A stretch of 64,000 bases of DNA, taken from J029 sp964482495 (GTDB lineage Bacteria; Planctomycetota; UBA1135). The first letter of the stretch is position 1. Each line of letters begins with the position of its first letter. A model generated the notes under the pieces. That model had not been told where the DNA came from, did not search any database, and saw only the letters and a list, made by a program, of their open reading frames with translations. The translations under genes and the position numbers were made by a program. Location: positions 1-64,000 of the forward strand of contig CAYZXS010000012.1 of NCBI GenBank assembly GCA_964482495.1, in the 5' to 3' direction. Shown here piece by piece: positions 1 through 8,676 of the stretch.

Positions 1-16
1 ACCCTTTTCCACAAAG

Positions 17-55
17 TCGATGTCCGACCCCGAATATCAATCGATGTCTGACCCC
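17..55. repeat. Partial copy of 61-bp palindromic repeat
   Basis: This is one arm plus the centre of the repeat seen complete at 10213-10273. Read on the minus strand it is GGGGTCAGACATCGATTG followed by ATATTC and then a second, slightly changed unit GGGGTCGGACATCGA. It overlaps the 3' end of the M20 peptidase gene and supplies that gene's last five codons and its TGA stop. The outer second arm is absent. It resembles REP-type repeats in layout; no transposase gene is visible in the window. Confidence 0.85.
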
Positions 56-1470
56 GTTCGTCGGAGCACTTCGGCCACGCAGCAGGTGAGCTTCTTGGCG
101 CAGGGGATGTGCAGGAACTCGTTGGGGCCGTGGGCGTTGGACTTCGGGCCGAGCACGCCGGTGACCAAGAACTGGGCGTCGGGGAAGCGCTCGCCGAGCA
201 TGCCCATGAAGGGGATCGAGCCGCCCTCGCCCATGTACACCGGCTCGTTCCCGAAGTAGGCGGCGGAAGCACGGGAGACGGCATCCTCCAGCCAGGGAGC
301 CAGCGGGGGCGCCTGCCAGCCGTCGGCGCCCTTGTCGGGCACGAAGCTGACCTCGGCGCCGTAGGGCGGGTCGGTCTCGAAGGTCTCCTTGAGCTGGGCG
401 GTCGCCGCCTTCCAATCCGCGGTCGGCGGCAGCCGGAAGCTCAGCTTCACGGCGGTGAAGGGACGCAGCACGTTGCCAGCGTCCTCCAGCGCGGGCAGGC
501 CGCCGGCGCCGGTGACCGAGAGCGTCGGCCGCCAGGACTTGCTCAGGACCTGCTCGACCGGGTCCTTCACCATCGGCCGGGCGCCCTCCAGGAAGGGGAA
601 CGAGCCCTCGAGCTGCCCGCCCAGCGCCGCCGCTGCCACCCCGGCCTGGTCACGCCGCGCCTCCGGGATCTCGACGTGGAAGCGGTCGAGCAGGATCTCT
701 CCGCTGGCAGGGTCCTCGACCCGGTCGAGGAGCTGCCGCAACACCCGGAAGGTCGACGGCACCAAGCCGCTGGCGCCGCCGGAGTGGACCCCCTCGCTGA
801 GGATCTCGATGCGCAGGTCACCGGCCACCATCCCGCGCAGCGAGGTGGTGCTCCACAGCCGCTCGTAGTCGCCGGCGAAGGAATCCAGGCACACGACCAG
901 GCTGACCTGGCCGATGCGCTCGGCCAGCTCGTTGATGTAGTACGGCAGGTCGACGCTGCCGCTCTCCTCGCAGCCCTCGATCAGCACCACGCAGCGAGGG
1001 TGGCTGCCGCCGTGCTTCTGCAGCGCCTCGATCGCCGCCAGCGACGCGAACACCGCGTAGCCGTCGTCGGCCCCGCCGCGGCCGTAGAGCAGGTCACCCT
1101 CGCGCTTGGGCTCCCACGGCCCCAGGTCCTCGCGCCAGCCGACCATCTCCGGCTGCTTGTCGAGGTGGCCGTAGAGCATGACCGTCTCCTCGCCGGTCCC
1201 GGGGATCTCCAGGAACAGCAGCGGCGTCCGCCCCTCCGGCTGCAGCAGCTCCACCTTCAGGCCCGGGATGTCGCGCTTCCGGCACCAGGCCTCAGCCTGG
1301 GCGAAGACCTGGTCCAGGTAGCCGTGCTGCTTCCAGTCCTTGTCGAAGAGCGGCGACTTGGCCGGGACCTTGATGTAGTCGTGGAGCTCGGGGAGGATCT
1401 CCTCCTCCCAGACCCGGTCCACCCAGGCCATCAGCGCCGAAGAATCGAGGGCGGTGCTGCTTCCTTGCAT
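37..1470 (-). CDS. M20 family metallopeptidase
   Basis: A 477-residue M20-type zinc peptidase, probably a cytoplasmic dipeptidase or related amidohydrolase. Visible family motifs are the metal-binding HLDKQPE near residue 102, GRGGADDGYA with the bridging Asp near 135, the catalytic Glu in EESGS near 168-169, an Asp in CLDSF, and a late metal His in NAHGPNE. The ATG at 1470 is chosen because longer starts would run into the divergent gene at 1538 and because a TATCCT hexamer lies 7 bases upstream. The protein ends in GSDID-stop, and these codons come from the palindromic repeat rather than from the family. Family assignment is secure; substrate is not. Confidence 0.9.
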   Translation of the reverse strand: MQGSSTALDSSALMAWVDRVWEEEILPELHDYIKVPAKSPLFDKDWKQHGYLDQVFAQAEAWCRKRDIPGLKVELLQPEGRTPLLFLEIPGTGEETVMLYGHLDKQPEMVGWREDLGPWEPKREGDLLYGRGGADDGYAVFASLAAIEALQKHGGSHPRCVVLIEGCEESGSVDLPYYINELAERIGQVSLVVCLDSFAGDYERLWSTTSLRGMVAGDLRIEILSEGVHSGGASGLVPSTFRVLRQLLDRVEDPASGEILLDRFHVEIPEARRDQAGVAAAALGGQLEGSFPFLEGARPMVKDPVEQVLSKSWRPTLSVTGAGGLPALEDAGNVLRPFTAVKLSFRLPPTADWKAATAQLKETFETDPPYGAEVSFVPDKGADGWQAPPLAPWLEDAVSRASAAYFGNEPVYMGEGGSIPFMGMLGERFPDAQFLVTGVLGPKSNAHGPNEFLHIPCAKKLTCCVAEVLRRTGSDID

Positions 1471-1477
1471 CCGCGTC

Positions 1478-1483
1478 AGGATA
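1478..1483 (-). promoter_or_regulatory. -10-like TATCCT, leaderless context
   Basis: TATCCT lies 7 bases before the ATG of the M20 peptidase, so transcription would begin at or next to the start codon. No clear -35 box is seen. Confidence 0.45.
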
Positions 1484-1525
1484 GCGGCGCCCGGCGGGCC
1501 GGACGGGACCGGACCGAGCCGCTGA

Positions 1526-1531
1526 TACCAT
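1526..1531 (+). promoter_or_regulatory. -10-like TACCAT, leaderless context
   Basis: TACCAT, preceded by TGA as in an extended -10, lies 6 bases before the ATG at 1538. The spacing matches many other genes in this window. Confidence 0.45.
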
Positions 1532-1537
1532 GCCGCG

Positions 1538-2119
1538 ATGGCGACCACCGGCCCCGGCGCTGCCCACTCCTCCCCCAAAGGCTGCTTCCTGTGGGGCTCG
1601 ATCGGGGTGGTCTTCCTGCTGGTCGTCATCGGCGCCTTCACCTACTGGGTCTACACCCACTCGACCCAGGATCCGGCCGAGGCCCGCGCCTGGGCCGCCG
1701 AGATGATCGACCTGGAATTCCCCGCCGAGGCGCCGGCCTCGAGCGCCGTCCAGCTCCACGACGTCACCCTGGTCTTCGGCAGCAGCGACCTCGAGGATCC
1801 GATGAAGCCGAGCTTCACCCTGGTCGGCTCGCTCGGCGAGGAGCGCTTCGAGTACGACCAGCTCGCCAGCTACGAACACGACCCGGACGACAGCGAGGCC
1901 GAGCTCCTCAAGCGGGAGCACACCCTGTTCCAGGCCCGGGGGGACTCCGTGAAGTGCCTGCACTTGGTCTACGACGACGGCACGGAGGACTACTCCCTGA
2001 TCCTCGACGGCAAGACCACCAGCGAGGGCGACACCTGGCAGTGCATGCTGATCTTCAAGGGGCCGCCGGCGACCAACACCCGGGCCTGGGTCCAAGGCGT
2101 GCTCGACACGGTCCGCTGA
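1538..2119 (+). CDS. Membrane-anchored hypothetical protein
   Basis: A 193-residue protein I do not recognise. A short N-terminal tail is followed by one strong membrane helix (about residues 17-38) and then an acidic soluble part of about 150 residues, probably outside the cytoplasmic membrane. It contains two Cys residues (KCLHL and WQCML) and no known catalytic motif. It is transcribed divergently from the M20 peptidase, with only 67 bases between the start codons, and a TACCAT box sits 6 bases before its ATG. It ends 19 bases from the convergent GHMP-like gene. Confidence 0.7.
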   Translation: MATTGPGAAHSSPKGCFLWGSIGVVFLLVVIGAFTYWVYTHSTQDPAEARAWAAEMIDLEFPAEAPASSAVQLHDVTLVFGSSDLEDPMKPSFTLVGSLGEERFEYDQLASYEHDPDDSEAELLKREHTLFQARGDSVKCLHLVYDDGTEDYSLILDGKTTSEGDTWQCMLIFKGPPATNTRAWVQGVLDTVR

Positions 2120-2138
2120 GGCCGTCCGCGGGGCCGGG

Positions 2139-3671
2139 CTACTTCTTCTTCGCCTTGGCCTTGGCCTTCGGCTGAGCCTTGGCGACCGGCACGCCCGCGC
2201 CGGCCTCGGCCGCCGCGGCCTCCTCCGGCTGCTCGGCGGGCTCCAGCACGCCCTCCCACCAGCCGCGCAGGACGCCGCCGTCCTGGCTGCCGATGATCAC
2301 CTGGCCCTTCTTGCACTGCTTGTGGGCGCTGGTGAAGTCCTCGACCAGGTCCCGCAGCTGCTGCCGCGCCGACTGGTGAACGAGGGCGACGAGCACGTTA
2401 CAGGCCCCGGCCAAGGTCAGCCGGGCGCCGAAGAGGCCCTCCTGCCGCCCGCCCTTCTGGAACTGCTTCATGAACTCGTCGGCCACCGGGTGCGAGATGC
2501 CGCACTTCTCCTGCAGCGAGCGGTGGCTGCTGAGCAGGCAGCGGCCGCCCTCGCCGAGGAAGGTCTCGCGCAGGGTGCGCGAGTACTCGTTGATGTTCGA
2601 GACCAGCCGCCGGACCCGCCCGCTCTCGCGGCACAAGTGCTCGGAGTTGGCCCGCATGCGGTATCTCATCGAAGGGTCGACCTGCTCCGCCGGTCCGGCG
2701 AACTCCTTGCGCCGCTTGAACAGCTTCAACCAGTCGGCGCCGTTCTGGCTCGCGGGGACGTGGTTGCGCAGGCCCTCCTCGAATTCGGTCGGCAGCACCT
2801 GGCCCCAGCTCCCGAAGAGCTGCTGCTTCTCCTTCCGCAGGGCGCTGTTCAGGTGGGCCAGCGACATGTCGGTCGTCAGCCGGACCTTCTCCCGCGCCTC
2901 GGTGCCGACGCCGTCCTGGTAGCCCAGGTCGACCGCGGCGAAGGAGCACTGCGGCGGCACCGGGATCCACTGCATGTCCATGTCGATGCCGTGGGTGACC
3001 GAGAGGGCGCAGTCCCGCCGGCCGAGGGCGCTGGTCAGCGCGTCGGTCATCGGGATGTCCTCGTCCAGGACCTCCTTGGCGCCCTGGACCACCGCCCGGG
3101 CGACCTGGACGCCGTCGACGCGCTTCTTGGCCAGGCCGGTGGAGGCCTTGAAGGCCAGCGCCACGGCGACGCCGAAGGCGGCCCGCTCGCCGAAGCCGAG
3201 GCCCTCGGGCACGCGGCTCCAGATCACCATGTCGAAGCCGGTCTTCGGGGTGTTCAGCTGGCGCGTCCGGCGCAGGCCGAGCATCGCGGCGACGACCCGT
3301 TTCATCCAAAGGTCGTCGGTCTCCTCAAAGACCTGCTCCAGCACGGCCAGGCTGCGCGGCGGCCCCTTCTTGGTGTAGAGGGTGTCGACGTCCGCCTCCC
3401 AAAGCTGGGAACCGCCCCACCGCTTCGGCAGCAGGCTACGAATCCGGATCTTCCGGTCCTCGCGGTTCTGGACCGCGCAGTAGACCGAACGGGCCAGGGG
3501 CAGGGTGAGGGTGTTGGTTCCAGGTCCCTCGACGATGTTGCCGATGATCTCGAGGCGGCCAGGGGCCTGCGTAAGCCAAAGCGGCTTATCGAGTTGCAGC
3601 AATTCGCCCGCTTCGCCGCTCAGGAGAGCAGCGAACGGAAGGAAGGAAGCGGGGAGTGCGGGCTCGGGCAC
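2139..3671 (-). CDS. Degenerate galactokinase-like GHMP protein
   Basis: A 510-residue protein with the layout of galactokinase and other GHMP kinases. Near residue 37 it has APGRLEIIGNIVEGPG, which resembles the sugar-binding GRxNLIGEH(T)DY motif. Near 157 it has VPEGLGFGERAAFG where the phosphate-binding motif PxGxGLGSSAA is expected. Near 425 it has GARLTLAGACNVLVAL in place of GARMTGGGFGG. The two Ser residues of the nucleotide loop are changed to Glu-Arg, and the acidic residues of motif 1 are not intact, so catalysis is doubtful. The C-terminus is an Ala/Pro/Lys-rich tail ending KAKAKKK, not typical of the family. It could be a sugar-binding or regulatory homologue. Divergent from the lipoprotein at 3826. 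Confidence 0.75.
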   Translation of the reverse strand: MPEPALPASFLPFAALLSGEAGELLQLDKPLWLTQAPGRLEIIGNIVEGPGTNTLTLPLARSVYCAVQNREDRKIRIRSLLPKRWGGSQLWEADVDTLYTKKGPPRSLAVLEQVFEETDDLWMKRVVAAMLGLRRTRQLNTPKTGFDMVIWSRVPEGLGFGERAAFGVAVALAFKASTGLAKKRVDGVQVARAVVQGAKEVLDEDIPMTDALTSALGRRDCALSVTHGIDMDMQWIPVPPQCSFAAVDLGYQDGVGTEAREKVRLTTDMSLAHLNSALRKEKQQLFGSWGQVLPTEFEEGLRNHVPASQNGADWLKLFKRRKEFAGPAEQVDPSMRYRMRANSEHLCRESGRVRRLVSNINEYSRTLRETFLGEGGRCLLSSHRSLQEKCGISHPVADEFMKQFQKGGRQEGLFGARLTLAGACNVLVALVHQSARQQLRDLVEDFTSAHKQCKKGQVIIGSQDGGVLRGWWEGVLEPAEQPEEAAAAEAGAGVPVAKAQPKAKAKAKKK

Positions 3672-3825
3672 GGAAAAACGGCTTCTTCACGGCAAGCCTC
3701 TCACCTTCCGCATGTTATGGCGATTTCCGCCCAAGGATGCAAGTGCCATTGTCCGAAAGATGAGGTAAGCTTCCCATTGAAACTGCCCCCGGTCTCACTG
3801 ATTCGGGTCTGTTCCCTCCGAGGAA

Positions 3826-5037
3826 ATGAGCGAAAAGACCGTGCCCCGCACTCTCGCCCTGATCGCCCTCATCGCTGTCCTGCCCCTCTCTTGTGGCGGA
3901 AGCGGTGGTTCTAGCAGCACCACCTCCGGCGCCACGGGCGGCGGCGGCGGGATTCTGCCTACTTTCCCGGGAATCGGCGCTGCTGACGCGATTTCCCCCA
4001 CCGAGGTCCTGGTCGCCTGGCCGGACGCCGTGGGCGGCTCCGCCTCGTCCTCCCGGACGATGATCTACCGGGTCTACCGGGCCTTCGACCAGGCCTCGGC
4101 CCTGCTGCCGACCAGCCTGATCCACGAGACCCTGGCGGGAGTCACCTCCCACGTTGACAGCGGCCTGCCGCCCTTCAGCACGGTCTACTACCGGGTCGAA
4201 GCGGTCGATTCGCAGGGCAACGTCGCCACCAACGAGCTCGTCACCTCGGCGCGGACCCCGTCGACCTACGCCCCGGGCACCGTTGACTACACCAACGACG
4301 TGCTGCCCCTGTGGAGCGCCTCGAACCCGACCGGGCAGACCTGCATCGGCTGCCACGACGGCGTCAGCGGAAACGGCGGCCGGCTCGACCTGAGCACCGC
4401 CGACGGCCTGCTGGCCGGCATCGGCACCACCCAGAACCCCAACAGCTTCGTGGTCGCCTACGACGGCGAGGCCACCTGGAACGAGTTCGTGGCCCGCTTC
4501 GTCCAGAAGCCGCTCGAGCACGGCGCCTACTTCACCAGCCCCGGCGAGGTCCTGCTCATCGAAGAGCCGCTGGCCGCCTGGGTCGACGAGGGCGCCCTGT
4601 CGGTGCCGGACGCCACCCCGCCGATCTTCGAGTTCGACAACATCGAGAACGCTGGCAAGTACTACGGCCGCTTCATCGACTACCAGACCGCCGAGGTCAC
4701 CTTCTTCCACGCCTCGGACCCGGAGAGCCTGCCCTTCACCGGCAACACCGCCGGCCAGCTCGAGTACCACGTCTACGCGGGCGAGGACACCGCCTCGATC
4801 GACTGGGAGACCCCGCTGGCGACGGTCATGAGCCCCGAGAAGTCGGTCGGCAATGACACCATCACCACCACCTTCCCGTGGACCGGTGACCGCGCCATCG
4901 TCATCATCCGGGCGCTGGACGCCTCTGGCCGCTCCGTCGAGCTGCCGGACCCGGGCGACCCGGGCTACCGCGACGCGCTGATGCTGCGCTGGCGCAACAT
5001 GAGCCTGAACGAGCGCGAGATCGGCCTCTCCCGCTGA
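3826..5037 (+). CDS. Lipoprotein with FN3-like and CxxCH haem motifs
   Basis: A 403-residue exported lipoprotein. The N-terminus is a signal peptide ending in the lipobox LPLSC, followed by a Gly/Ser/Thr-rich linker. A fibronectin-like segment covers about residues 50-145, and CIGCH near residue 174 is a c-type haem-binding motif in a short region with the feel of planctomycete cytochrome-type domains. The C-terminal half looks like a second beta-rich domain. It lacks the length of a full multihaem protein and no partner oxidoreductase is adjacent. The ATG is preceded by CGAGGAA, a usable ribosome site. A strong intrinsic terminator follows. Confidence 0.75.
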   Translation: MSEKTVPRTLALIALIAVLPLSCGGSGGSSSTTSGATGGGGGILPTFPGIGAADAISPTEVLVAWPDAVGGSASSSRTMIYRVYRAFDQASALLPTSLIHETLAGVTSHVDSGLPPFSTVYYRVEAVDSQGNVATNELVTSARTPSTYAPGTVDYTNDVLPLWSASNPTGQTCIGCHDGVSGNGGRLDLSTADGLLAGIGTTQNPNSFVVAYDGEATWNEFVARFVQKPLEHGAYFTSPGEVLLIEEPLAAWVDEGALSVPDATPPIFEFDNIENAGKYYGRFIDYQTAEVTFFHASDPESLPFTGNTAGQLEYHVYAGEDTASIDWETPLATVMSPEKSVGNDTITTTFPWTGDRAIVIIRALDASGRSVELPDPGDPGYRDALMLRWRNMSLNEREIGLSR

Positions 5038-5059
5038 GCCCGCCCCCTGGGCGGAACGA

Positions 5060-5096
5060 AACCGGCCGCGGCTCCCGCCGCGGCCGGTTCTCTTTT
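5060..5096 (+). terminator. Intrinsic terminator
   Basis: A perfect 12-bp stem (AACCGGCCGCGG and its complement) with a 6-base loop is followed by TCTTTT. It lies 22 bases after the lipoprotein stop and faces the convergent sulfatase-like gene. Confidence 0.9.
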
Positions 5097-5123
5097 GGGT
5101 GGAGGCGAACCCGCCTCCCTCCT

Positions 5124-6584
5124 TTACTGCCCCGGGTCCTCGTCGTCCCCTTCGTCGTGGACGTAGCCGAGCTCGCTGAGCTCACCGGCCAGGTCCGGGT
5201 CGTCGCCGACCTCGACCTTCTCGGTCTGCCGGATCGGGCGGCTGCGGAAGGCCTCCAGCCGCGCCCGCAGCTCCGCGGCCAGCTCGTCCCCGCCGCCCGC
5301 GGCCGGATCCAGCAGGTTCTGCAGCTCGCCGGGGTCGGCGTCCAGGTCGTAGAGCTCGGCGCCGCCGGGGCCGAAGATCAGCTTCTGGCGCTCGTGCACC
5401 GCCGCCCACAGGTGCCGCTTCTCGGGCAGGACCTGGAAGCGGTGGGCGTAGAGGGTGCGGCGGCGGAAGGCGGCGGGCGCGTCCTTCTGGCCCTGGATCA
5501 GCGGCGCCAGGCTCATGCCCTCGAGGCCGGGCGGGACCTCGACCCCGGCCATCGCCAGCGTCGTCGGCATGACGTCGATCAGGCTGACGTTGGTGTCGAC
5601 CACCCGGCCCTCCATGCCGCCGGGCGGGCGGACCATCATCACGACCTTGTTGAGCTCGCCGTAGAGCGTGAACTCGTGGCCCATCTGGCCGTGCTCGCGG
5701 AACTCCTCGCCGTGGTCGCTGACCACCACCAGCAGGGTGTTCTCGTGCCAGCCGTATGCGTCGTGGAGCGCCCGGATCTGCTCGTCCATGTAGCGCAGCT
5801 CGCTGTCGTAGCGGGCCTTCATCTCGTGGACCGTGCCGCGCTGCTTCTCGTACCACGGCTCGCGCTTGCGGTAGGGCTCGTGCACGTCCATGAAGTGGAG
5901 GTAGACGAAGTCCGGCCGGTCGTCCGGCTCCAGCTCGCCGCGCCACTCGCCGAGCTTGGCGGCGACCGCCGCGGCGTCGCCCTTGCGCAGCTGGGCGAAG
6001 CGGTCGAAGCCGCGGTCGAGGCCGATCTCGGGCCCGACGTTCAGGTTGGTGGCGACGCCGAAGGTGTCGAAGCCGGCGGCGCGGAAGCGCTCGGTGAGGG
6101 TGCCGATGTCCTCGGGCAGCCGGTTCAGCGGCAGCACCTCGGCGCTGGTCTTCTGCTCGCGGCGCAGGAAGGCCAGGAAGCCCTCGATGACGCCGTGCTC
6201 GGTCGGGTAGAGCCCGGTCAGGGTCGAGGTCACCGCCGGCGCGGTCCACGAGGAGGTCGAGAGCGCGCTGGTGAACACGGCCGAGCTCTCGCCGAGCTCC
6301 GCCAGGAAGGGCGAGGTCTCCCGGTCGTAGCCGTAGTGCTGCAGGTGATCCGGCCGCAGCGTGTCGAGCATCAGCATGACGACATTGGGGCGCGGGTCGT
6401 CGGCCAGCGGCTGCGGCTTGGGCGGGGCGGCGGCGGATTCGCCGGAGCTCGCGGCGGCCTCCGCCGCGGGGCCAGCCGCGCCCTCCTCGGCGGCGTGCTC
6501 CCCGGACGGGCCGGACGCCTCGCCGCCGCAGCCGGGCAGCGCGCACAGCAGCGAAACGGCGAATAGGGGCCGCAAGAGCGTCAT
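5124..6584 (-). CDS. Sulfatase-superfamily lipoprotein (Thr-type site)
   Basis: A 486-residue alkaline-phosphatase-superfamily hydrolase. The signal peptide ends in the lipobox ALPGC, followed by a long Ala/Glu/Gly-rich linker. The domain starts with NVVMLMLDTLRPDHL, where the Asp is a metal ligand, and carries DVHEPY, VVSDHGEEFREHG and GHEF metal/substrate motifs. The nucleophile loop reads SSWTAPAVTSTLTG, so the Cys or Ser needed for formylglycine is replaced by Thr and the usual Arg is absent. It is therefore unlikely to be a formylglycine sulfatase; a Thr-type phosphotransferase or phosphodiesterase is an alternative. The ATG at 6584 overlaps the ispG stop by one base (TGATG), so it is translationally coupled to ispG. 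Confidence 0.85.
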   Translation of the reverse strand: MTLLRPLFAVSLLCALPGCGGEASGPSGEHAAEEGAAGPAAEAAASSGESAAAPPKPQPLADDPRPNVVMLMLDTLRPDHLQHYGYDRETSPFLAELGESSAVFTSALSTSSWTAPAVTSTLTGLYPTEHGVIEGFLAFLRREQKTSAEVLPLNRLPEDIGTLTERFRAAGFDTFGVATNLNVGPEIGLDRGFDRFAQLRKGDAAAVAAKLGEWRGELEPDDRPDFVYLHFMDVHEPYRKREPWYEKQRGTVHEMKARYDSELRYMDEQIRALHDAYGWHENTLLVVVSDHGEEFREHGQMGHEFTLYGELNKVVMMVRPPGGMEGRVVDTNVSLIDVMPTTLAMAGVEVPPGLEGMSLAPLIQGQKDAPAAFRRRTLYAHRFQVLPEKRHLWAAVHERQKLIFGPGGAELYDLDADPGELQNLLDPAAGGGDELAAELRARLEAFRSRPIRQTEKVEVGDDPDLAGELSELGYVHDEGDDEDPGQ

Positions 6585-7675
6585 CAGACCTCCAACGGCG
6601 CTCCGCCGCCGGTCTCTTGTTCTTCCTTCCACTTGGCGATCTCATCGAGCAGGGCTTCGATCATGTCTGCTTCAGGGACGACCCTCACCTGCTTGCCGTG
6701 GCGGTAAAGAATCCCCTTGCCGCCGCCGCCGGCGATGCCGATGTCGGCCTCCTGGGCCTCGCCGGGGCCGTTCACGACGCAGCCGAGCACGGCGATCTTG
6801 ACCGGCACCTTCTCGCCCTCGAGGCGCTTCTCCAGCTCCTCCATCAGCTCCTCGAGGTCGATCTCGATCCGGCCGCAGGTCGGGCAGGCGATCAGCTCGG
6901 GGCTGGTGACGCGGGCGCCGGTGGCCTTGAGGATGTCGAAGGCGACCGGGATCTCGAGCGCCGGGTCGGCGGTCAGGGACACGCGGATGGTGTCGCCGAT
7001 GCCGTCGAGCAGCAGCGCGCCGAGGCCGGCGGCGGACTTCAGCGAGCCGTAGCCGGGGCGGCCGGCCTCGGTCACGCCGAGGTGCAACGGCACGTCGGTC
7101 TTCGCCGCGAAGAGGCGGTTGGCCGCGAGCACGGTCTGGGTGTCAGTCGACTTCAGCGACACCAGGTAGTTGGTGAAGCCCAGCTCCTCGACCGTCTCGC
7201 AGTGGCGGAGGGCGGATTCGACCATCGCCTCCGGCGAAGGCCAGCCGTGCTTCTCGAGCAGGTCCTTCTCGACCGAGCCCGAGTTGACGCCGATGCGCAG
7301 GGCGACGCCGGCGGCGTCGGCGGCCTTGACCACCTCGCGCACGCGCTCGAGCGAGCCGATGTTGCCCGGGTTGAGCCGCACCTTGTCGACGCCGGCGTCG
7401 ATCGAGCGCAGCGCCAGCCGGTGGGTAAAGTGGATGTCGGCGACCAGCGGCACCGGGCAGTTGCGGCGGATCTCCGGCAGCGCGTCCGCGGCCTTGTCGT
7501 GGTTGACGGTGACGCGGACCATCTCACAGCCGGCCTCGACCAGCCGCTCGATCTGGTCGAGGGTGGCCGGCACGTCGTCCGTGTCCGAGCTGGTCATCGA
7601 CTGCACCCAGATCGGGTGCTCGTGGCCGACCTGGAGGTCGCCGATGGTGACGGTGCGGGTCTTGCGGCGGGGCAT
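6584..7675 (-). CDS. ispG: 4-hydroxy-3-methylbut-2-enyl diphosphate synthase
   Basis: A 363-residue IspG (GcpE), the iron-sulfur enzyme that makes HMBPP from MEcPP in the non-mevalonate isoprenoid pathway. It starts with the typical VTIGDLQVG and VQSMTSSDT segments and carries MVRVTVN and LVADIHF of the TIM barrel. The C-terminal part has the cluster ligands CPTCGR and LGCVVNGPGE plus the conserved Glu. The length matches the short, bacterial form without the extra insertion of plant enzymes. The first gene of a two-gene operon with the sulfatase-like lipoprotein. A TAGAAT box lies 17 bases upstream of the ATG. Confidence 0.97.
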   Translation of the reverse strand: MPRRKTRTVTIGDLQVGHEHPIWVQSMTSSDTDDVPATLDQIERLVEAGCEMVRVTVNHDKAADALPEIRRNCPVPLVADIHFTHRLALRSIDAGVDKVRLNPGNIGSLERVREVVKAADAAGVALRIGVNSGSVEKDLLEKHGWPSPEAMVESALRHCETVEELGFTNYLVSLKSTDTQTVLAANRLFAAKTDVPLHLGVTEAGRPGYGSLKSAAGLGALLLDGIGDTIRVSLTADPALEIPVAFDILKATGARVTSPELIACPTCGRIEIDLEELMEELEKRLEGEKVPVKIAVLGCVVNGPGEAQEADIGIAGGGGKGILYRHGKQVRVVPEADMIEALLDEIAKWKEEQETGGGAPLEV

Positions 7676-7692
7676 GGCGTTACCGGGCGGTG

Positions 7693-7698
7693 ATTCTA
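7693..7698 (-). promoter_or_regulatory. -10-like TAGAAT upstream of ispG
   Basis: TAGAAT lies 17 bases before the ispG ATG, giving a predicted 5' leader of about 10 bases. Confidence 0.4.
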
Positions 7699-7766
7699 CC
7701 GGGCGGCAGAGAGGAAGCCCCGGGGGGCCGGAGGACTGGGCGGGCCGGTGACGGTTGCGGCGGCGC

Positions 7767-7967
7767 CTAGAGGTCCAGCGGGTCGCCGGCGAAGAACAGG
7801 ATCAGCCCCCAGATCAGACCTGCCGCCAGCGCCAGCAATCCGCCCCAGATCAGGATGCTCCAGCCGAGCTTGAGGCCGAGCGCCGTCACGCCCGCGCCGA
7901 GCAGAATCAACACGAAGGGCGCGAGGATGCCGACCAGGAACCGGCCGAAGTCGCCTTTGCTGCTCAT
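7767..7967 (-). CDS. Small two-helix membrane protein
   Basis: A 66-residue protein, unrecognised. A short polar N-terminus (MSSKGDFGRF) is followed by two hydrophobic helices at about residues 10-32 and 36-58 joined by a short GW-containing turn, then a short acidic end (DPLDL). It looks like a small inner-membrane protein. It lies 25 bases downstream of the GST gene on the same strand and may be co-transcribed with it. Coding status is supported by composition and context only. Confidence 0.6.
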   Translation of the reverse strand: MSSKGDFGRFLVGILAPFVLILLGAGVTALGLKLGWSILIWGGLLALAAGLIWGLILFFAGDPLDL

Positions 7968-7992
7968 GGGTTCTCTCGTGCCTCCGGTGCTT

Positions 7993-8625
7993 CTAGTTCC
8001 AGTTCGCCATGATCCGCCCCACCCACGCTCGCGTGCGCTCCCGCCCCTCCCCGAGCACCATCAGCTCCTGCATGCTCTTCACCAGCGGGTTGGTGGCGGC
8101 GTAGTTGTCGGGGACCATCGAGTAGAAAGCGAGCGGCGCCAGGCTCAAGTCGGCGGCGGTCGGGGCGTCGCCAAGCAGGTAGTCCTGGCCGTCGAGCGCC
8201 TCCTCGATGCGGGCGCTGTGCTCGCGCAGGGTGGCGTTGGAGCGCGCCGCGGCCTCCCGGTCGACGGCGCCGCGGAAGAGCATGCCGGGGATGATTTTGA
8301 AGTTCTCGTAGAACTCGCCGCGGGCCCAGCTCTCCCACACCTCGACCGCGTGGTGGCGCTCGTGCTCGGTGCCATAGAGGACCGGCTCCTGCGGCGCGAT
8401 GGTGTCGAGGTGCCGGAGGATCGCGGCCGAGTCCCAGACGGCGCGCTCGCCGTCCATCAACATCGGCGTCAGCGGCTGGCCGGACAGGCGCACGATCTCG
8501 GCCCGCTCCATGTCCTCGAAGGGCACGTCGACGGTCTCGAAGTCGAGCCCCTTCAGGCGCAGGGCGATGCGCACCTTCATGTTGTTCGGCGAGGGGCGGA
8601 GCTCGAAGAGGCGGAGGGCAGCCAT
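7993..8625 (-). CDS. Glutathione S-transferase family protein
   Basis: A 210-residue GST-fold protein. The N-terminal thioredoxin-like half begins LRLFELRPSPNNMKVRIAL, with Ser at the position often used to activate glutathione, followed by the cis-Pro region PLTPML and the DSAAILRHL segment that binds the gamma-glutamyl group. The C-terminal half is helical, with the usual APTAADLSLAPL motif. The ATG at 8625 is fixed by the start of the domain and by a TATCCT box 6 bases upstream; longer frames run into the divergent radical SAM gene. Cytoplasmic. The substrate is unknown. Confidence 0.88.
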   Translation of the reverse strand: MAALRLFELRPSPNNMKVRIALRLKGLDFETVDVPFEDMERAEIVRLSGQPLTPMLMDGERAVWDSAAILRHLDTIAPQEPVLYGTEHERHHAVEVWESWARGEFYENFKIIPGMLFRGAVDREAAARSNATLREHSARIEEALDGQDYLLGDAPTAADLSLAPLAFYSMVPDNYAATNPLVKSMQELMVLGEGRERTRAWVGRIMANWN

Positions 8626-8631
8626 TGGTCC

Positions 8632-8637
8632 AGGATA
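8632..8637 (-). promoter_or_regulatory. -10-like TATCCT, leaderless context
   Basis: TATCCT sits 6 bases before the GST start codon, the same hexamer and nearly the same spacing as at the M20 peptidase. Confidence 0.45.
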
Positions 8638-8651
8638 GGGTCGAGCGGACC

Positions 8652-8657
8652 TAGAAT
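8652..8657 (+). promoter_or_regulatory. -10-like TAGAAT for radical SAM gene
   Basis: TAGAAT lies 19 bases before the ATG at 8677, inside the 51-base divergent intergenic region. Confidence 0.35.
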
Positions 8658-8676
8658 GCGGCCTAGGGGTTCCTCC

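Noticed and set aside
109..2175. A 688-codon open frame on the plus strand
   Set aside because: It is the antisense of the M20 peptidase and then a different frame of the 1538 gene; composition is repetitive Arg/Ala/Gly and no domain is visible.
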